Shown: one piece after another, positions 23,096 through 37,600 of the stretch
Layout: each line of letters begins with the position of its first letter
Position numbering within the stretch: the first letter of the stretch is position 1
Origin: Phoenix dactylifera
Taxonomy: Eukaryota; Streptophyta; Magnoliopsida; Arecales; Arecaceae
NCBI RefSeq assembly: GCF_009389715.1
Contig: NW_024067820.1
Span: forward strand, 186,001-250,000
Direction: 5' to 3'
Length of the DNA stretch: 64,000 bases
Program-made: the position numbers and the translations under genes
Notes under the pieces: model-generated
What the model was told of the DNA's origin: nothing
Seen by the model: the letters and a program-made list of their open reading frames with translations, nothing else
Database searches by the model: none

Positions 23096-24540
23096 ACCTG
23101 AGAAGGGAGAAATCGTTGTAACATGGATGAAATATTCGCAAGCTGAGACTGCAAATTTGCTTAGTTCTGCTTCAGCTCTTCAATAGTTAATTGAAGATAA
23201 CGAACTTTTGCAGTGTTACTATCTTCTTTGGCATTTCTTGTATACGTGCCCATTGAAGACAATTGAGTGGGGATAACTCCAACGCCGTAACCCCTCACTC
23301 GACCATAACGCTCTGGGCCCATCAATTCAGCGAGCACTTGAGCTTCAATATGATTGGTCGCGTCGGATGATGATGACTCCTCGATGTGCTCTGAAATAAG
23401 ATTTGTTGCCCTATCCTATATCAATCAAAAGAAAAAGTCAAATTAATGTATGCCAATAATAGAACAAAAAAAAATACAGCACAAGTCAAAGATAAATACA
23501 TACAACTATATCTCTTGACTTCTCCCAAACAAAGCTGCCATTTCGGTAGGTGTGAGTCATCTTATAAAACTCCACCCTACCAGGCTCCCTCCCATTATCA
23601 TCCATCTACAACAAAAAGTATATTTCAAGAGTATACATGCTCATGTAGAGGATGAATTTAAAGAGTTTCAAAAAAAACTTACGAATTCAGCTCTTCGCCT
23701 CGCATAAATCATGGAGCTTGAAGTATGAGGAACAGCCTGCGATGCTCGAGCAGCTCTACCAATGTTGGAATATGTCTTCCCCAAAAAATAATAAATAATG
23801 TAATTTATATAATGTATAAATTTCTAATCTATAATAATAGTAAATACAATCTAAGGTATTAAAAAATATATATACAACCTGAGCTCTCTCGAAAAACCAG
23901 TAGTGGACAAGCTCTCTCAACTGATCAGAGATTACATCTGGAGGACAAACACGGGCCACCTCCTCTTCAGTCATGCCCTCGTGCTTCCAATCCGCCTTTA
24001 GCTTCGCCTTATATTCTTTCCATTTGCGATTGACGGACTTCAATACCCAATATGGCTATTTGCAGGAAGGACAAACTTTTTCTACATCAAAGTCAAAAAT
24101 GTTATATCAATGTTAAATCAAAAAATAATTGAAGATAGTAAGCAACTTCAATTCTTTATCTCAATAACTCTAAGAAGCTCAACCTTATACGAAGGAAGCA
24201 TTTCATTCCATTTCATATAGTTGAGCGGACACAACTATCCCTTCCGCGCAACCGATCCTAAAAAAGTGGATAAAACGCTTACAGCCTTCTTGATGGGCTG
24301 CCCCAGTTTGTTGCAATGGACGACAATCTCCTCATCCTCACGTAGGGTCCACACGTCCCGTGCTCGAGTGGGCCCTCGTGTTCTCCTCACTCTCCCCAGT
24401 CCATCTATAAAATAAGAAGTCCATTAAAGGTAAATGATTTAAAATAATTAGATTGTAAGAGAAATTAATATGAAAACTATAAATCAAATTATCCAGGACG
24501 TCCACGTCATCCATGTCTGGACAATCTGCAGGTGGCGCGT
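23096..24540 (-). pseudogene. CACTA tnpA-like gene (Transposase_24 type), degraded
   Basis: Several minus-strand exon-like pieces fit the plant En/Spm tnpA-type protein. The segment at 24221-24415 encodes WTLREDEEIVVHCNKLGQPI on the minus strand. At 23880-24043 is KSVNRKWKEYKAKLKADW followed by VCPPDVISDQLRELVHYWF. At 23520-23620 the minus strand has EPGRVEFYKMTHTYRNGSF. Intron-like gaps separate them. Stops in the second piece suggest the gene is dead. The function in the family is binding of subterminal repeats. Confidence 0.65.
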
Positions 24541-25197
24541 GCTCAGACTAGGACCCGATCCTATTAAAACCATTTCTATTATTCCTATTGGAGATATAAA
24601 TGTTACTTCAAACTATTCTTAATCCTCTTTCTCACCTTTCAACCATACTACTGTAGGTTTTTCCCACCTCCTCCTCCATCACTCAACAAAGGTTTAGGCG
24701 ACCCTCCTTACTGAAGCTCTGTCAGACCTTCACGATGCATGCCCTTACCATCTTAATTAAAATCAACACCACCTTTCGACAGCAAAATCAAACAACAAAT
24801 AAATGTCACTATGCCCATGAAATCACACACAAGCAACCAAGATTCCATGAGAATCCTATCCGGCTGCCAAATGATCCTTATCACGGATTCTAGTCATAAC
24901 ACGCAGATCTAAGGATGGCACTAGGCCGTTTCCAGGGCTAAATCCAGTTTTAGATTGTTAAGAGTATGGTTTCAAATTAGCCTAACCGACAGGCATCAGA
25001 TCCATTTAGCCCCTCAAAAGACAAAAATTTAAGAAGAAAGCTTGTCGCAGCTTTCGATTAGATTGAATTCAGTGAAATAGCATAAAATTTTTCCCAAAAA
25101 CATCAACTAATCCCTTGCTTGTAACGATCTGAATTGTTAATTGATGAGAGAGGAAAAGAAAACATGTCAGCATGGATAAGGATTGGAGGAAGAGGGA

Positions 25198-26176
25198 TTA
25201 GGGACAATCGTCACCATGCCTAATCATTAAGGAAACCATCTTTGATAATGCATATATCCTTTTCAATCTAGGTATAAGAGGAAAATACCTCAAAACTTTA
25301 GCCGAAATTTTTTTAAACTGTGCAGCATCCACTTCATTCGACAAATCATGCTCGTCTTCATTTTGTTTTTTCCATCGTGATGATCCACATGTTCGGCACG
25401 AATTTTCATTGATATTTTCACCATGGTATAAAATACAGTCATTTGGACAACTGTGTATCTTCTCATATCCAAGATTCAAGTCTTTTACTAGTTTTTTGGC
25501 TTCATAAGAAGTTGACGGCAAAATAACACCTTCTAAAAATGCATCTTTTAATAATTGAAGAAGTATAGTAAAAGACTTTCCAGACCATTCATTCAAATAT
25601 TTCAAATGGAATAAATGCACCTTAAAAGAAATCTTTGTAAAATTCTTACAACCCGAATATAGTTCTTTATCACAATCTTTCAGCAAGTTATGATACCCGA
25701 GTTATGTTATCTTCAGAGTCTATAGGTTTCTCAACATGTATAGATTCAGTAATGGTATGCTCATCACCTATTGGAGCTCCTTCTTGCTCTCCACTAAATT
25801 CTGTTAAATTTCTAATATTATGTTCAAGAGCATCTCTGAGTAAGCCCCTCATATCATCTTCTACAGTAGGATTTCTGTCTGTGTTACTAGATCCAATACT
25901 AGCAGTGTGTTCTATAATTAAGGGTTGGTTAGATGAAGACGACAAGCAAGACTCTCCATGAAATATCCATTCTGTATAACCCTTCAGAAAACCATTACGT
26001 AACAAATGTTCTTCAACAGTTTTTGGAGCGATAGCAAAACAATTTACACATTTTTGACATGGACAAAAAAAATTCCCATTCATTTCAGATTTCTCAAAAG
26101 TAAACTTAACGAAATTCTGAACTCCATTCAAATATTCGACACTGGATCTCGACTTATTTATCCAACTTTTGTCCAT
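25198..26176 (-). pseudogene. CACTA tnpD transposase, N-terminal remnant
   Basis: The upstream part (25688-26176) is the transposase-associated domain, with MDKSWINKSRSSVEYLNGV, then CPCQKCVNC and GYTEWIFHGE. After a frame change, 25198-25686 carries the start of the Transposase_21 region (ELYSGCKNFTKISFKVHLFHLK, LNLGYEKIHSCPNDCILYHGE, FPLIPRLKRIY). The frame stops near where MRWH would be expected, and the main catalytic part is not found downstream. It is a truncated pseudogene. Confidence 0.85.
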
Positions 26177-27054
26177 TCTCTTAAAATACTAATTGAACTG
26201 CAACTAATATAAAAAATAATAATAAACAAAATTAGGGTATGAATCCCTAATACAAACTCATAGTATAAAAATAATAAACAAAATTATACCTCTTCCTAGT
26301 CAAAAATTTAATCGACATCTCTATAACCAAGGGGCTATCCAAATAAACCCCTCTAACCTGTCAACATTGTCTAATTCATAAATCAGCAGGCAGCACTCCT
26401 TACCTTTCACAACACCATGATCAACCATGACTACATCATATATAGCTTATGGAGCTCCAACAAGCAATGTAGCATGGATCCAAGCATACAGTCCTTCACG
26501 CATTTATATAGAATGGGCTTTATCGATCTACTGAGATATACAAGACTTTGGGTTTCAACATTGGTCCCTTATATAAACCATAGTCCGTTTCTTGGACAAG
26601 TCAATTTTAAGCAAGCAACAAACAGATATATAAGAATTTGGGTTTCAACATTTGTTCTTAACCTTATATCAAACCTAGCCAATTTCTAGGGCATAGCAAT
26701 TTTAAGTACCTGCCAAAGGACTTACAACAACAGTTTGGGGAATGTATGACCTACTTAATTGATGACAGAGTTTTATCTCACACAACCAGAAAGCAACCAT
26801 GCAGGACTACCTTAGCCAAACCTTTTCCCCAGTTATGATAGATCGAGAAATATTAAAAACAAACCAAAAAACAGGAAGCTTATAGAAGAAAATGACAGTA
26901 TGCATGAGTTGAACCATGTTCTCAAAATTTACCTGAGTGTGAGCCAGTACACGAACAACAGATGCATATTTCTTCAAAGTAATTTTTTACATGGTATAAA
27001 AATAGAACTGTGCCCTAAGTAATTTTCTTCCCAAATGATCCAATACCTTCTACG

Positions 27055-27115
27055 GATCTACAAAAACATCTGCACGAATAATCCAATACCTTCTACGGAT
27101 CTACAAAAACAAAAA
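27055..27115. repeat. Short tandem duplication in CACTA 1
   Basis: The phrase AATACCTTCTACGGATCTAC occurs twice about 40 bases apart, inside the 5' part of the element. Confidence 0.6.
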
Positions 27116-27527
27116 TCCAAAAAAAGGTTTCTTCCCAAATGATCAAACACAAGAGGGATTCAATCAAACATACCAAGAATCTGATCAAACTGAACGAAAA
27201 CAATGGAATCGAAAAAGGGGAAGAACAATAATATCTTCAAGGATCTTCCGGTCGGCGCCGCAGAGGAGCGGAAGGATGGGACAATGGTCGGCGCCGGAGA
27301 GAAGGGAGAAGGAGGGAGAGGAGGGTCGGCTATTAGGGCTTAATCGATCGAGGATATGGAGGAGGAGGGCGGCCGCGGGTTTTGATGGAAATTCGGTTTT
27401 CAACGATGCGAATAAGCGTCGTCTTGGGCCAAGTGTATGACGACACTAATAAACGTCGTATATTGCCAACGCTTTTAAAAGCGTCAGCAAAAATGCGTCA
27501 TTAAAACCTCTTTTTCCTGTAGTGAGA

Positions 27528-27859
27528 TGATGCAAAAAATTGTAATAGTTGATTAAGTAGTTGTAGTAGTTGGTTTCCTGATGACATCAAAATATTAAAG
27601 TATTATTTAAATTAGGGGAACAGTTAAAATACATGATATTCATAATCTATAATAGTTATTATAGCAAATAATACTAATAACTAAACAATGATCATTAATT
27701 AAATGTATGTGGGATGTATGCATATAAAGTTATACATTAGATATCAAGATTCTTCAAAACCATGATAAATGGTTGTTCATTTGTTGGTATGTGTAAAATA
27801 GGAAAAGACGAACCAAAAAATGTCTGCTCTCATGTGACACCAAAGATTACCAAACGATC
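27528..27859. other. AT-rich spacer
   Basis: Nothing recognisable is present between the CACTA element and the next LINE tail. Confidence 0.45.
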
Positions 27860-28060
27860 TGAAATATATGAAATATGGTAGGCAGAGACATTGCCTTTTG
27901 GCCCATACATGTTTATAGAAAGACAAATGGAGTTGCAGACTGGGTGGCTTTTTTTGTGGCCAATCATTTTAGAAAAATTTTCTGGACTGGTGAGAAAAAG
28001 CTACCTAAAACGCTCCATAACTTATTATTTTTTAATTTTTTTAAAATATATTTGTACTAG
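27860..28060 (+). mobile_element. L1 LINE tail fragment (end of RNase H)
   Basis: The frame reads PIHVYRKTNGVADWVAFFVA, the conserved end of the L1 RNase H domain, then HNLLFFNFFKIYLY. It is a short 5'-truncated piece related to those at 15646, 30639, 36371 and 55866. Confidence 0.68.
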
Positions 28061-28778
28061 AGTCACATGAATCATCAAATCATACATTGTAGCACAAAAG
28101 AAGAAAAAAAATAACCAAAGGAGGGAACATGAATTCCATCACAGGTAGCTAGAGGTCACTAACTGTCAATTCTTTGTGATGTATCGTGCCTCTAAACTGC
28201 AAATGGGACAGCATCTAGCACAAGCTATCCCCTGACCGCGTAAAGCCAATCACAGTGACGGGCAAATAGTATCTGTGACAAAATAAGATTTTTACTACGG
28301 GAGACCTTAGCAACAAGGTAGGTGGTTGATGCCAAGATAAACCGAGAGATAACGGTTGATCTAGGTTGAGACTCGAGAAGAAAGGTTAGAAAAAATAGAT
28401 TATGAGCTGAGAATCTGTGTCACCTCCATCAGCATTATAAAAAAAAAGGTATAACTAGAATACCGTTCATTATAGCAACGACGAGAATGCCAAACAATTT
28501 CATGAATTAATATAAATATTTGATCATTAAAATTGATTTTGAAATATAATAAATAATTTAGGAAAAAAATGTCATCAAATATATTGCTATTATATTAGGT
28601 AGTCATCCCATTATATTAATTTATGATACCGAGATGACAAGGATAGAGAAATTAATTGTACCATATTAGTATCCACCTATCATACCTCAGTGGAGATAAA
28701 ATAAATTTGCCATAGAGAAACTATGCTTCAACTGATCTTACTGCACTGGCAATCAAAACATTAAGGATATCCCTATCC

Positions 28779-28868
28779 TCGGTGGCAATTAGACTACGCG
28801 CTGCATCTCCTACCTTAATTATTCCAATCTTCGGTGGCAATTAGACTACGTGCTGCATCTCCTATCTT
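28779..28868. repeat. Tandem duplication, period 52 bp
   Basis: A 38-base segment starting TCGGTGGCAATTAGACTACG is present at 28779-28816 and again at 28831-28868, with one or two differences. No function is apparent. Confidence 0.75.
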
Positions 28869-30638
28869 TGCTGCAATATGCATACGAAGAATTTATTCGG
28901 TATGTTTAAATATCCTATAAGAATCAGATCTGCAGGTAGACGATCCTGGTGCTCGCTATACCAAACTATATATATCAAACTTTGCTTACGGGTATATGGA
29001 TTTTTTTTAATTTTTTTTTTTTTAAAAAAAAAAAAAGCTGCCATGTTGGTAATCAGCAGGGAAGCTGCTGAGAGAGATATTAGGGCTTGCAGGAGGAGAG
29101 GGCAAAAGTAAACAACCAAAGGAATATTTTACTAGAAGGATTTTGTCGGTAGGGCCGTGCGAACCTGGATAACAGCTTTCTTCAGCGAATCAATGTGTCG
29201 GTGCCGCGCGTGGCTGCCAGTTGTATCGGATTAAAGGTCTTGAAAACATTCCGGCGAATGTTTAGTTCTCTTTGACCGCTATAGACTGCGATTTAATAAT
29301 GCACGGTCTATTCATCAGCATACCTGTGATTGTGCTTTGCCTTGTTAACATCGTGACCTTCTAATAAGACGGAAACAGCTATGATCGATGACCACTCAGA
29401 CAGAGAAGCTTTCGTTCGTGCCCTGTCTTATTCCGGTCCAACAGAGGAGAATGACCGGAATTCCGCAAATTATTTCTCTATGGTGAAATAAGATGTTTCC
29501 GGCTGTGTCTGTGGGCCATATCAGATGGGCTTTGTGCTTCTCGCTCTTGTGTTCATGTGGCCAGTTGTGGTGGAAGGGACGCGGATTTTGCGTGCAAGAA
29601 TAGTGAGATATTACTTGGCATGGGCTTTATTTATTTGAAGGACATGTAGGACCCGCTGGTGGCAGCCGCGCATAGCGGCGAGACGGTGATAAATTTGAAA
29701 TTATCAAAAAGTAGGCGAAGATTTGTCTCTTGAGAGTTCCTACTAGGATCATAGAGATTATTCGGCAGAAACTTTAATTTTAATGCAAAGATAAATGTGA
29801 GGTTTGTATCACCAGTTATGTTAGTGTTTAGGTTTGTTGCTGCCGATCTTAAGATGTCGATGCCAATCGTGTTTATAGATTTGCAAAATAACAACAGATA
29901 AAAAGTGAATGCTCGCTGGATCGGGGCCATTCGGACCACCAATGCTTAAATCAGTAAAAGCTCTGTCGGTGGAAAGTAAAAGAGAAAAGAAGAATAGAGA
30001 ATCAAAGAGATAAGAGTCTTTTTTTCGGTTAAATTGATTTTTCCTTATTTTTTTTGGAAAAGCCATTCCAACCTATTTATAGTTAATCAACTAGCTTTCC
30101 TGTTTTCAAAATCGGCATTCACATTTATGAAAGTAGGCCAATTTTTCAGGGCAACATTAACTCTCTCTTTGAGTGTGAGGAAGTTATTTCATTCTATACA
30201 ACCATTTATCTCTTAATGTAATAAGATACAAATAGCCTATCTAGTACCAACAAGACCAATATTTCCTTCATCAAATCAATTGCGTGGCATGGATTACGAT
30301 TGACTCTATTAAATTATTTGAGCAAATAACTGTGAGAACCACCCAAAAGACGCACTGTTCAGCTGTCTTGCACCATCAACTTTGCTTAATTGCATGACTC
30401 TATTAAGTAATCACCAGCTAAATGACTCTATCAAGTAACACTTTTGAGTTACTAAATTGAGAACTTCTTTACCTCTTTCAGACCGACTTCGTGGTTTCAG
30501 ATTCCAATAGCCGATGGTTGCACGGACCAATAGCCAATAAAAGCTTGTCAGTTGCATGGATTGTATACGTTCACAATTCTGCACTCTAGTAACCTGCGAA
30601 CCTACCATAGGGACTGTAAAGCAGCGTTGTACGGGTTT
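28869..30638. other. Intergenic region, no gene seen
   Basis: ORFs here are short and lack known domains. A T/A homopolymer patch lies at 29008-29035. I see no RNA gene and no element ends. Confidence 0.45.
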
Positions 30639-30875
30639 TTTTTTAATATGCAATAGCGATTTACACCAAACGTACGTGGATACCCCCAACAAAATTAGAA
30701 AAAAAAATAAAAGAAAGAAAGAAGCAGACACTAGAATTTTCTAAAAATCCTTCCAAAATAATGAATCCAAAAAAAACGATCCAGCCAATAGCACTATTCA
30801 CCTTCCGAAAAATATGAGTGGCCCGAAAAGTGTCACAACTTCTTGATAGCCTACATATGTCTCGGAGCAACGAAT
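30639..30875 (-). mobile_element. L1 LINE tail fragment (end of RNase H, poly-A)
   Basis: The minus strand gives ATHIFRKVNSAIGWIVFFG and ends GGIHVRLV, followed by an A-run (plus-strand T-run at 30639-30647). It is the terminal part of an L1 ORF2 with a poly-A tail, truncated at its 5' end. Confidence 0.65.
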
Positions 30876-31618
30876 GTCCGTCATCATAGCTATGCTAATT
30901 TTAAATTCTCCTTCAAGATGAATGCTATTCGCACCTAGAACAAGCTTCGTATAGATGATGCTCTTTCACGCAGCTTTCAGCTATGTTCTGAGGACAGTAG
31001 CATCGAAAAAATGCCGGCTTCCAGTCGCAACAAGCCGGACATTGTGGTCTTTGATCATAAAATTCACTCTCCCACTATCTCCTCTCTCTCTCAGGAGCAC
31101 TGTCGTCAAAGTTTATCTTAAAAAAAAAATTAGAAGGCGGGGACTCTTAAAAGACAATGACAATTCCGATCGCAAGCAGCGCTGTAAGCTTTACTAGATT
31201 CTTGATTGCAGCTTTATGCCCTCCTAGATCTCAAGGTAGCTTTCCTTCCATTCCAAAATTCATAAAACCTCTAAACCTCCCTGCCTTGTCCATCCACGAT
31301 TCCATAGACCAACAAACACATGGTGAGCCCCATCCCCCCCAACATTCGTCAAGACGTCAACCCAAACCATCGGCTCCCCTCATCTCTCTCTCTCACCACG
31401 CACGTGAACCCGGTCCCATGCCCTCTCATGCATCAACCTCTCCGGCCCTCAAAACAACATAAATCCCACAACACAAATCCAACGGAGCCGACGCTGTCAC
31501 AGGATTCTCAGCGTTACCCATCCCTCCTTGTCTCAAAAATATAAGATCCTAGAAGTGGCCGAGAGCTACGAGCTCACTAGTCCCATCACTCTCCATCTCT
31601 TGCTCTATTCCTGTCACC
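30876..31618. promoter_or_regulatory. Upstream region of PME-C
   Basis: No gene is recognised. This 0.7-kb stretch should contain the PME-C promoter. A weak TATA-like AAAAATATAAG sits at 31535-31545, about 75 bases before the start codon. Confidence 0.35.
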
Positions 31619-34600
31619 ATGTTGACGCTAAACAAAAGAGCAAAGCTCCTGTTCGCTATACTTTCCATCCTTACTCTCCCTCTACTGCTGCTAATACTTC
31701 CCATAGAACGAAAATCCTCGGCCATTGGCCGCCGCCAAAACCATCTCCACATTCGGTCCGACCTTCAAGTCGCCTCCCGGCATTGCGACGGCACCCTCTA
31801 CCCGGACCTCTGCGTTTCGACACTCGCCGACATCCCCAACCTCAGCTCCAAACCCCTACCCGACGTGATCGCCGCCGTCGTCAACCGCACCGCCGCCGCC
31901 GTCCGCTCCTCAGCCTCCAACTGCACATCCTACCTCCACCGCCGCGGCCACATGGACTTCCGCCAGCGCCTCGCCCTCAACGACTGCCTTGAACTCTTCG
32001 ACCAGACCCTCGATGACCTTCGTACCGCCATCGCCGACCTCGCCGGCTGCAACTCCTCCGCCCACGTGAGCGACCTCCAGACGGTGCTCTCCGCCGCCAT
32101 CACCAACCAGTACACCTGCCTCGACGGCTTCGCCTACGTCAACGGCGGCGGCGTTCGGCCGTCCATCGAGGGCCGGCTCTACCACGTCTCCCACCTCGTC
32201 AGCAACTCCCTCGCCATGGTGAAAAAGATCCGCCGGCAGCGTCGGGGGAGGGAGGCGTTTGAGGAGTACGGCCGGATGTCGGGGGGGTTTCCGACGTGGG
32301 TGACGAGGAAGGACCGGCGGCTGCTGCAGGCGGCGGCGAATGCGACGTCGCCGGACCTGGTGGTGGCGAAGGACGGCAGCGGCAACTTCACCACCATCGG
32401 GGAGGCGGTGGCGGCTGCGCCGAACAACTCGGCGACGAGGTTCGTGATCTACATAAAGGCCGGGGCGTACTTCGAGAACGTGGATGTGGCGAAGAACAAG
32501 AAGAATTTAATGTTCATCGGGGACGGGATCGGGAAGACGGTGGTGAAAGCCAGCCGGAATGTGGTGGATGGCTGGACCACCTTCAGGTCGGCTACTGTTG
32601 GTGAGTTACTCTTTGCTCAACGCTCATCAATTCTTAGCCATCTATTGTTCTTCTTTTTCTTATATATATCTCACACTCATCAATTCTTAGCCATCTAGTT
32701 TTTTTTTCCTTTTTTGATAAGTCAGCTAAATTAAATTAATCAATAATAATTATATTCGTAGGAATGGGAAAATAAAATATTTAAAAATCAAAATGAAAGA
32801 TCTAATGCAGAGTTTTATAATATAGTTTGATTGATCGCATAAGTAGCCATCCATTTTTTGTAGCTAGTAGCCATCTAGTATTAAATATAACACTGTTTTC
32901 GATAGCATGTATTTATTTTGCTGCACGGTTAACTCCATAGTCGCACTTTCTAACCATATTTGCTTGTCGAAATAGTGTCTCTGGGTTGTGAGGTTTTTTT
33001 TTTTCTTTTTAATTTCCATGCTCTATTGTAATTTTCTGACTTTACGCGTGACGTGACATAACTGCATCTTGAGACTGACTTTGGTGGGATAAATAGTTAG
33101 CCGATTACATACTGCTCCTAAAAAGTTAGGAGCTCATGGAGCCCAATCTATGAACATTCAGCATACGGCAAACTCAAGACTCATGCTCGGCACTGTGCTC
33201 GATTTCTAATGTATCATGTGCCAAACATGAATTCAAATATCCAAATGTTTTAGCCACATAATATTACTAAATTTTTAGCTATATAAAGCACATAGTCTAC
33301 ATCCCAGAGACGTGCACCACCAGAGAGCAAGGAGTTCCATTTAGGGCTTGTTTTGGCTCGGAAAAAAAAAAAAAGACGAAAAGAAAGTACGGTCAATAAA
33401 AAAGTAATGAAATGGCTCTTATTTGATTGAAGTTTTTAAAAAAATCATATTTTTAGAAGAAAAAATATTTTAGCCCTTAAGGTATTTGAAAAAGATTATT
33501 GGGTGCTGAAGATACGGCAGCAGGACAATTTAGTAAAGCAGGTGATGAGCCTCAGTTTTCACGTAGAGAGGCAGTGGAGATAGCTCAGGTTCTAATTATT
33601 CTATCATGCGGATGCCACATAAGTTTATGTGGGTGCCTTCAGCTTCTGTCAAACATTAGCTCACAAAGTGTGTTAAAGTAGAGATAATCAAGCGAGCTCA
33701 CATGCATGCAAGTGCACAGCGTCACGAGCAGAGGTGGACATTTCACCAAGCTTTCGAGCAATATCTTTACTTATATCTTCATCAGCCGTTTCTTTGTTTT
33801 CTTCGAAACGGCAAAGAACCTGTTCGATGCGTGACCTGATGCATGTGAACTGACACCATACTATACTTTATCTCATTGGTCAGGTACTAAACAAAATAAG
33901 AAACACAGATGTATGGTAGATTGGTGCTCAGATTATTTTTATTTTTTTCTTGATAGATTGGAGGAGTCACACGAGCCTAGTATAAATATATTCAATAAAA
34001 TTAAAAAAATAATATATTACAAAAGAAGAGATGCGGCCGCATAATCAGCACATAATATTATCACTAGAGTACTCAACCACAAAGAATGTAATCTAGTACT
34101 AGTAGATATGGCTGGCCTACAATCACTCAAAAAAAAACAATCTCGATGCCATATGGCATGGGGAGATAGGCGAAACCCTTAGGATCAATGCGACATTGTG
34201 AGATTAATTGTGACATGGTGAGATTGACTGTGATTTAAAATATCTTTATGATCCTCGCATGTCTCTATAATTTTTTTTTACATGTCATGACTGAGCCCCA
34301 AGCGTTCTAAAACATTATTTGGTTGGACATACTTTTGATTATTTTAAAAGAGCGGGGACCGAGAATAACGTGCCTCCATACTTAATGCCAAGGAAGTTGC
34401 CGGTCTGGGTCCACCAGAGTAGTGCAATCTTTGTAAGGTCTAATTATGAGATGCATGCACTGGCCATATTACCCCTTGCATTTAAACAATTCAATGATCA
34501 AATGAGGGTGTCTATTAGCCACCGCACATATGCTCCGAGATTTGGATCGGTCCACTAAAGCTGATCCACGTAATAATTTTTCCTTGGTTGAGCGCACATA

Positions 34601-37600
34601 GATCTGCTCCCCTGCATCTACGGGGTTTGAATGTCCTCACAAGACATGAATGGTTTGTTGGCGAGCACCAACCAATAAAGGTCAGAACTTTTTTACTTTA
34701 ATATTAAGACCGAAAGTCTTGTTCTTTTTTTTTTTCTTTTTTTTTTCGTTGAAAAGACCGAAAGTGTTTTGTTCTCATCGATCAGCGTCTCCATCCTGCT
34801 GCAATAAATTAAAATAGCAGTAGCTGAGAAAGCAACCGTAGCAGCAGTAGCAATAGATGTAATAATTTGTTTAAAAATTTAAATTTATATAAATATTTTT
34901 TAAAATTTATATTTATTTTTTATTCTCATAAAATAATGTTTTTCCACGTATGCCTCTAATATAATGGTTATTCTAACACCGTTAGTAAAAATCATATTTA
35001 TTTTAATTAAAAATAAAATAAAATTATAAAATTATTTTTTTTGTCCTTCATCGTGGTCGTCTTATATTTTTTTATACATCTACCCACTAAACATATTTTA
35101 GTCATTTTTATTTGAAAATTGTTAATTTTTTAACGGCGTTAGATGGTGTGGGTACGTGTGCAAAAACACAGATAAAAAAGAGTAGAATAGGAAAACAAGT
35201 ATTTTACGAGGGTATACATGTATATATATATATATATAAATATCAATTTTAGGAGGGTATTCATGCAAAATTTGATATTGAGTAAAGTATTCATGCAAAA
35301 AATTCTAATAATAATAATAACAACGGTAATATTTATAGCATTATCATTAATAGTATGAAAAAAAATTAGCGCATCTCTTTCTAAAAATTTGTTCTCGAAA
35401 AATGTCCAAAATTCAAATTCTGAATATTACTTTGACGGTGATAGTAATAATATTAGCAACAATACAAATAACAAAATAAGTACAGCTAGTTGTAGTAAAA
35501 GAAATATAATATATAAAAAAGTCATATTTGTACTTCAAGTTTTTCTATATAATACAAGTCAAGAATGAAGGCTTGTGTGGCTAAGTCTAATTCTCTTAAG
35601 GGCAAAACTTCTGTATGAGTGGGGTGCGACCAAGTTAATTGGGTTACACCAGAGATTTTAATCCAAGATCTAATTCCTCCGTATGGTAGATAAGCACTGA
35701 ATGAGGTCCAGAGTTGAATTTTGTTTCTTAATTAGTGTTAAAAAAAAAAAAGAAGACTGAGAAGATAAGGCCTTTCTTTGGGCAAGAACAAGGCATTGGA
35801 CAAGTCTTTTCCAATCAGTAACATAAGCATTGAATTAGGTACATGTGACCCAGTTTTGGCAGATCTATGCTTGGCTCAACCAGAAAACTAGATTCAAGCT
35901 TTGTCCTAATCACAATAAAAGCTTGAGAATTGAACTGCTCGCACATGCGGTTCGAACTAGGATATAGCTAAGGATACATAAGTTAGAGTAGAAACAATAC
36001 ACGAGCTTGGACTATTTAAGGATTGCAACCTATATAATGTCATTACTTGCTGCAACCCTAACTCGGCGACGACAAAATTTTCAAGTTCCTACAGCTGTTG
36101 CCAGCCAATGTATTGGCTTATCTTCATCCCTACAGACATGCAAAACCACTGATCGATCCCTGGACAGCGAACTTAGCCACTTGCAGCCATCGACGATGCC
36201 CTGGCACGACAAAGAAACAACATCTTTCCTCAGATCACATTAAGGTTTGGTGACTTTGGTCCACATTTAATGAGCTTATCAGATTGAGCTATGAATGGTC
36301 CATATATAACATTTATTGATGAGATTATCACATTGGACTATTGCAGGCTGGTCATAGATAGATTTATGAAGTTTTTTTTTTTTTTTGGAAGGGGGAGTAC
36401 AATTAGAATAGGGAACAGCCTCACAAAAAAAAAGAGCAGAAAAGAATACCAAAGCAAAAATTGGAACAACTAAACTCTCAAGAAACTGCACTCATACATC
36501 TCGGTCTGAAGTAATTAAGGCATTGAGCTGAACTGGAATAGAGAAGTCCTCATGTAATCCACATCTCCCAAAGTTTCTTTATTAGCTAGCCTATCTGCTG
36601 ATTGGTTGCCTTCACAAAATATCTGAGGAGCCTTGAATACATAAACAACTTCTTAATTCCATGTCTTTGAGTAGAGATAGATGAAGAGGACCAGAAGTAA
36701 AGGAACAGTTAATCCATTTGTACCACTGTATTGAGGGTCGCCTTCTATCCAAAGTTGAGTGGCTTTATACCTAAACAAAGTCAGGCAAATACCTTTCTAT
36801 GCAGCTCGTAGTTCATCTTCAATAAATGTTGATGAGGGAAGGCTATTGATCTAGCATGTATAAGTTTTGCATTGTGATCTCTAACTGGGAAGCCAACATC
36901 TGCAGGTTGATCATCCGTAGACCCATCGAAGTTAATCTTCAATACTCCCGAGGCATGACCAGTGAACTATAATCAGAGAAGAATGAGGAGAGTCCAATAG
37001 TATTTTTTATAAAATTGTAGCTATATTTTTATATTATTATTATTATATATTAACAATATTTTTATTATATAATAGCATGATATTATTATTATAAAAATAC
37101 TATATTATTCTATTATAATATAATAATATAATTATTATAGTATAATAATGATGATGGTAATATAATATTATTGTAATATTATATAATATAATATGATTTT
37201 ATTATATTATTATTACATTGTACTACTAAAACTATTATTATAAAGTATATATTGTTAATTTATAAATTATCTTGTGGTTAATATATTTTTTAAAAAGAAT
37301 GCTGTCGTACATCACAAGTAAAGCTTTCGGCCAAAAGCTCCAATAGGAGACTTCTTTATGCTTTTGAGGATTAAAAACAAGCTGTTTCAAAACTTTTATA
37401 AACGGACAATGGGGCCAGATGCTTGATTGTTCGTATGATCGTATCAACTATGAACCTAGAATAGATTGAAACTTTAGTTTTGGATCGAGACCCTTATGCA
37501 AACTCTTCCAACCTAATTATGATTTTATTTGAAATGACTGAGGCATGATTGGCTTGGGCGGAGGGAGATACGAGGTGACGAGGCAGACTATTTTCATATA

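Larger units (their letters stand above)
22378..27524 (-). mobile_element. CACTA (En/Spm) transposon 1, defective
   Basis: The right end reads CACTACAGGAAAAA in reverse complement and the left end TACTACAGGAAAAA. A 3-bp duplication, AGA, flanks it at 22375-22377 and 27525-27527. Subterminal motifs such as GCGTCGGCAAA and GACGCTTATAAGCG recur near both ends, as usual for CACTA elements. Remnants of tnpD (25198-26176) and of a tnpA-type gene (about 23100-24540) lie on the minus strand. Most of the tnpD catalytic region is missing, so the copy is non-autonomous. The first base of the left terminus is mutated from C to T. Confidence 0.9.

Noticed and set aside
33340-33500. MITE starting GGGCTTGTTTTGG
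   Set aside because: No matching inverted end was found nearby.
34319-34558. Small ORF in the PME-C intron
   Set aside because: No domain, no codon bias and no splice context.
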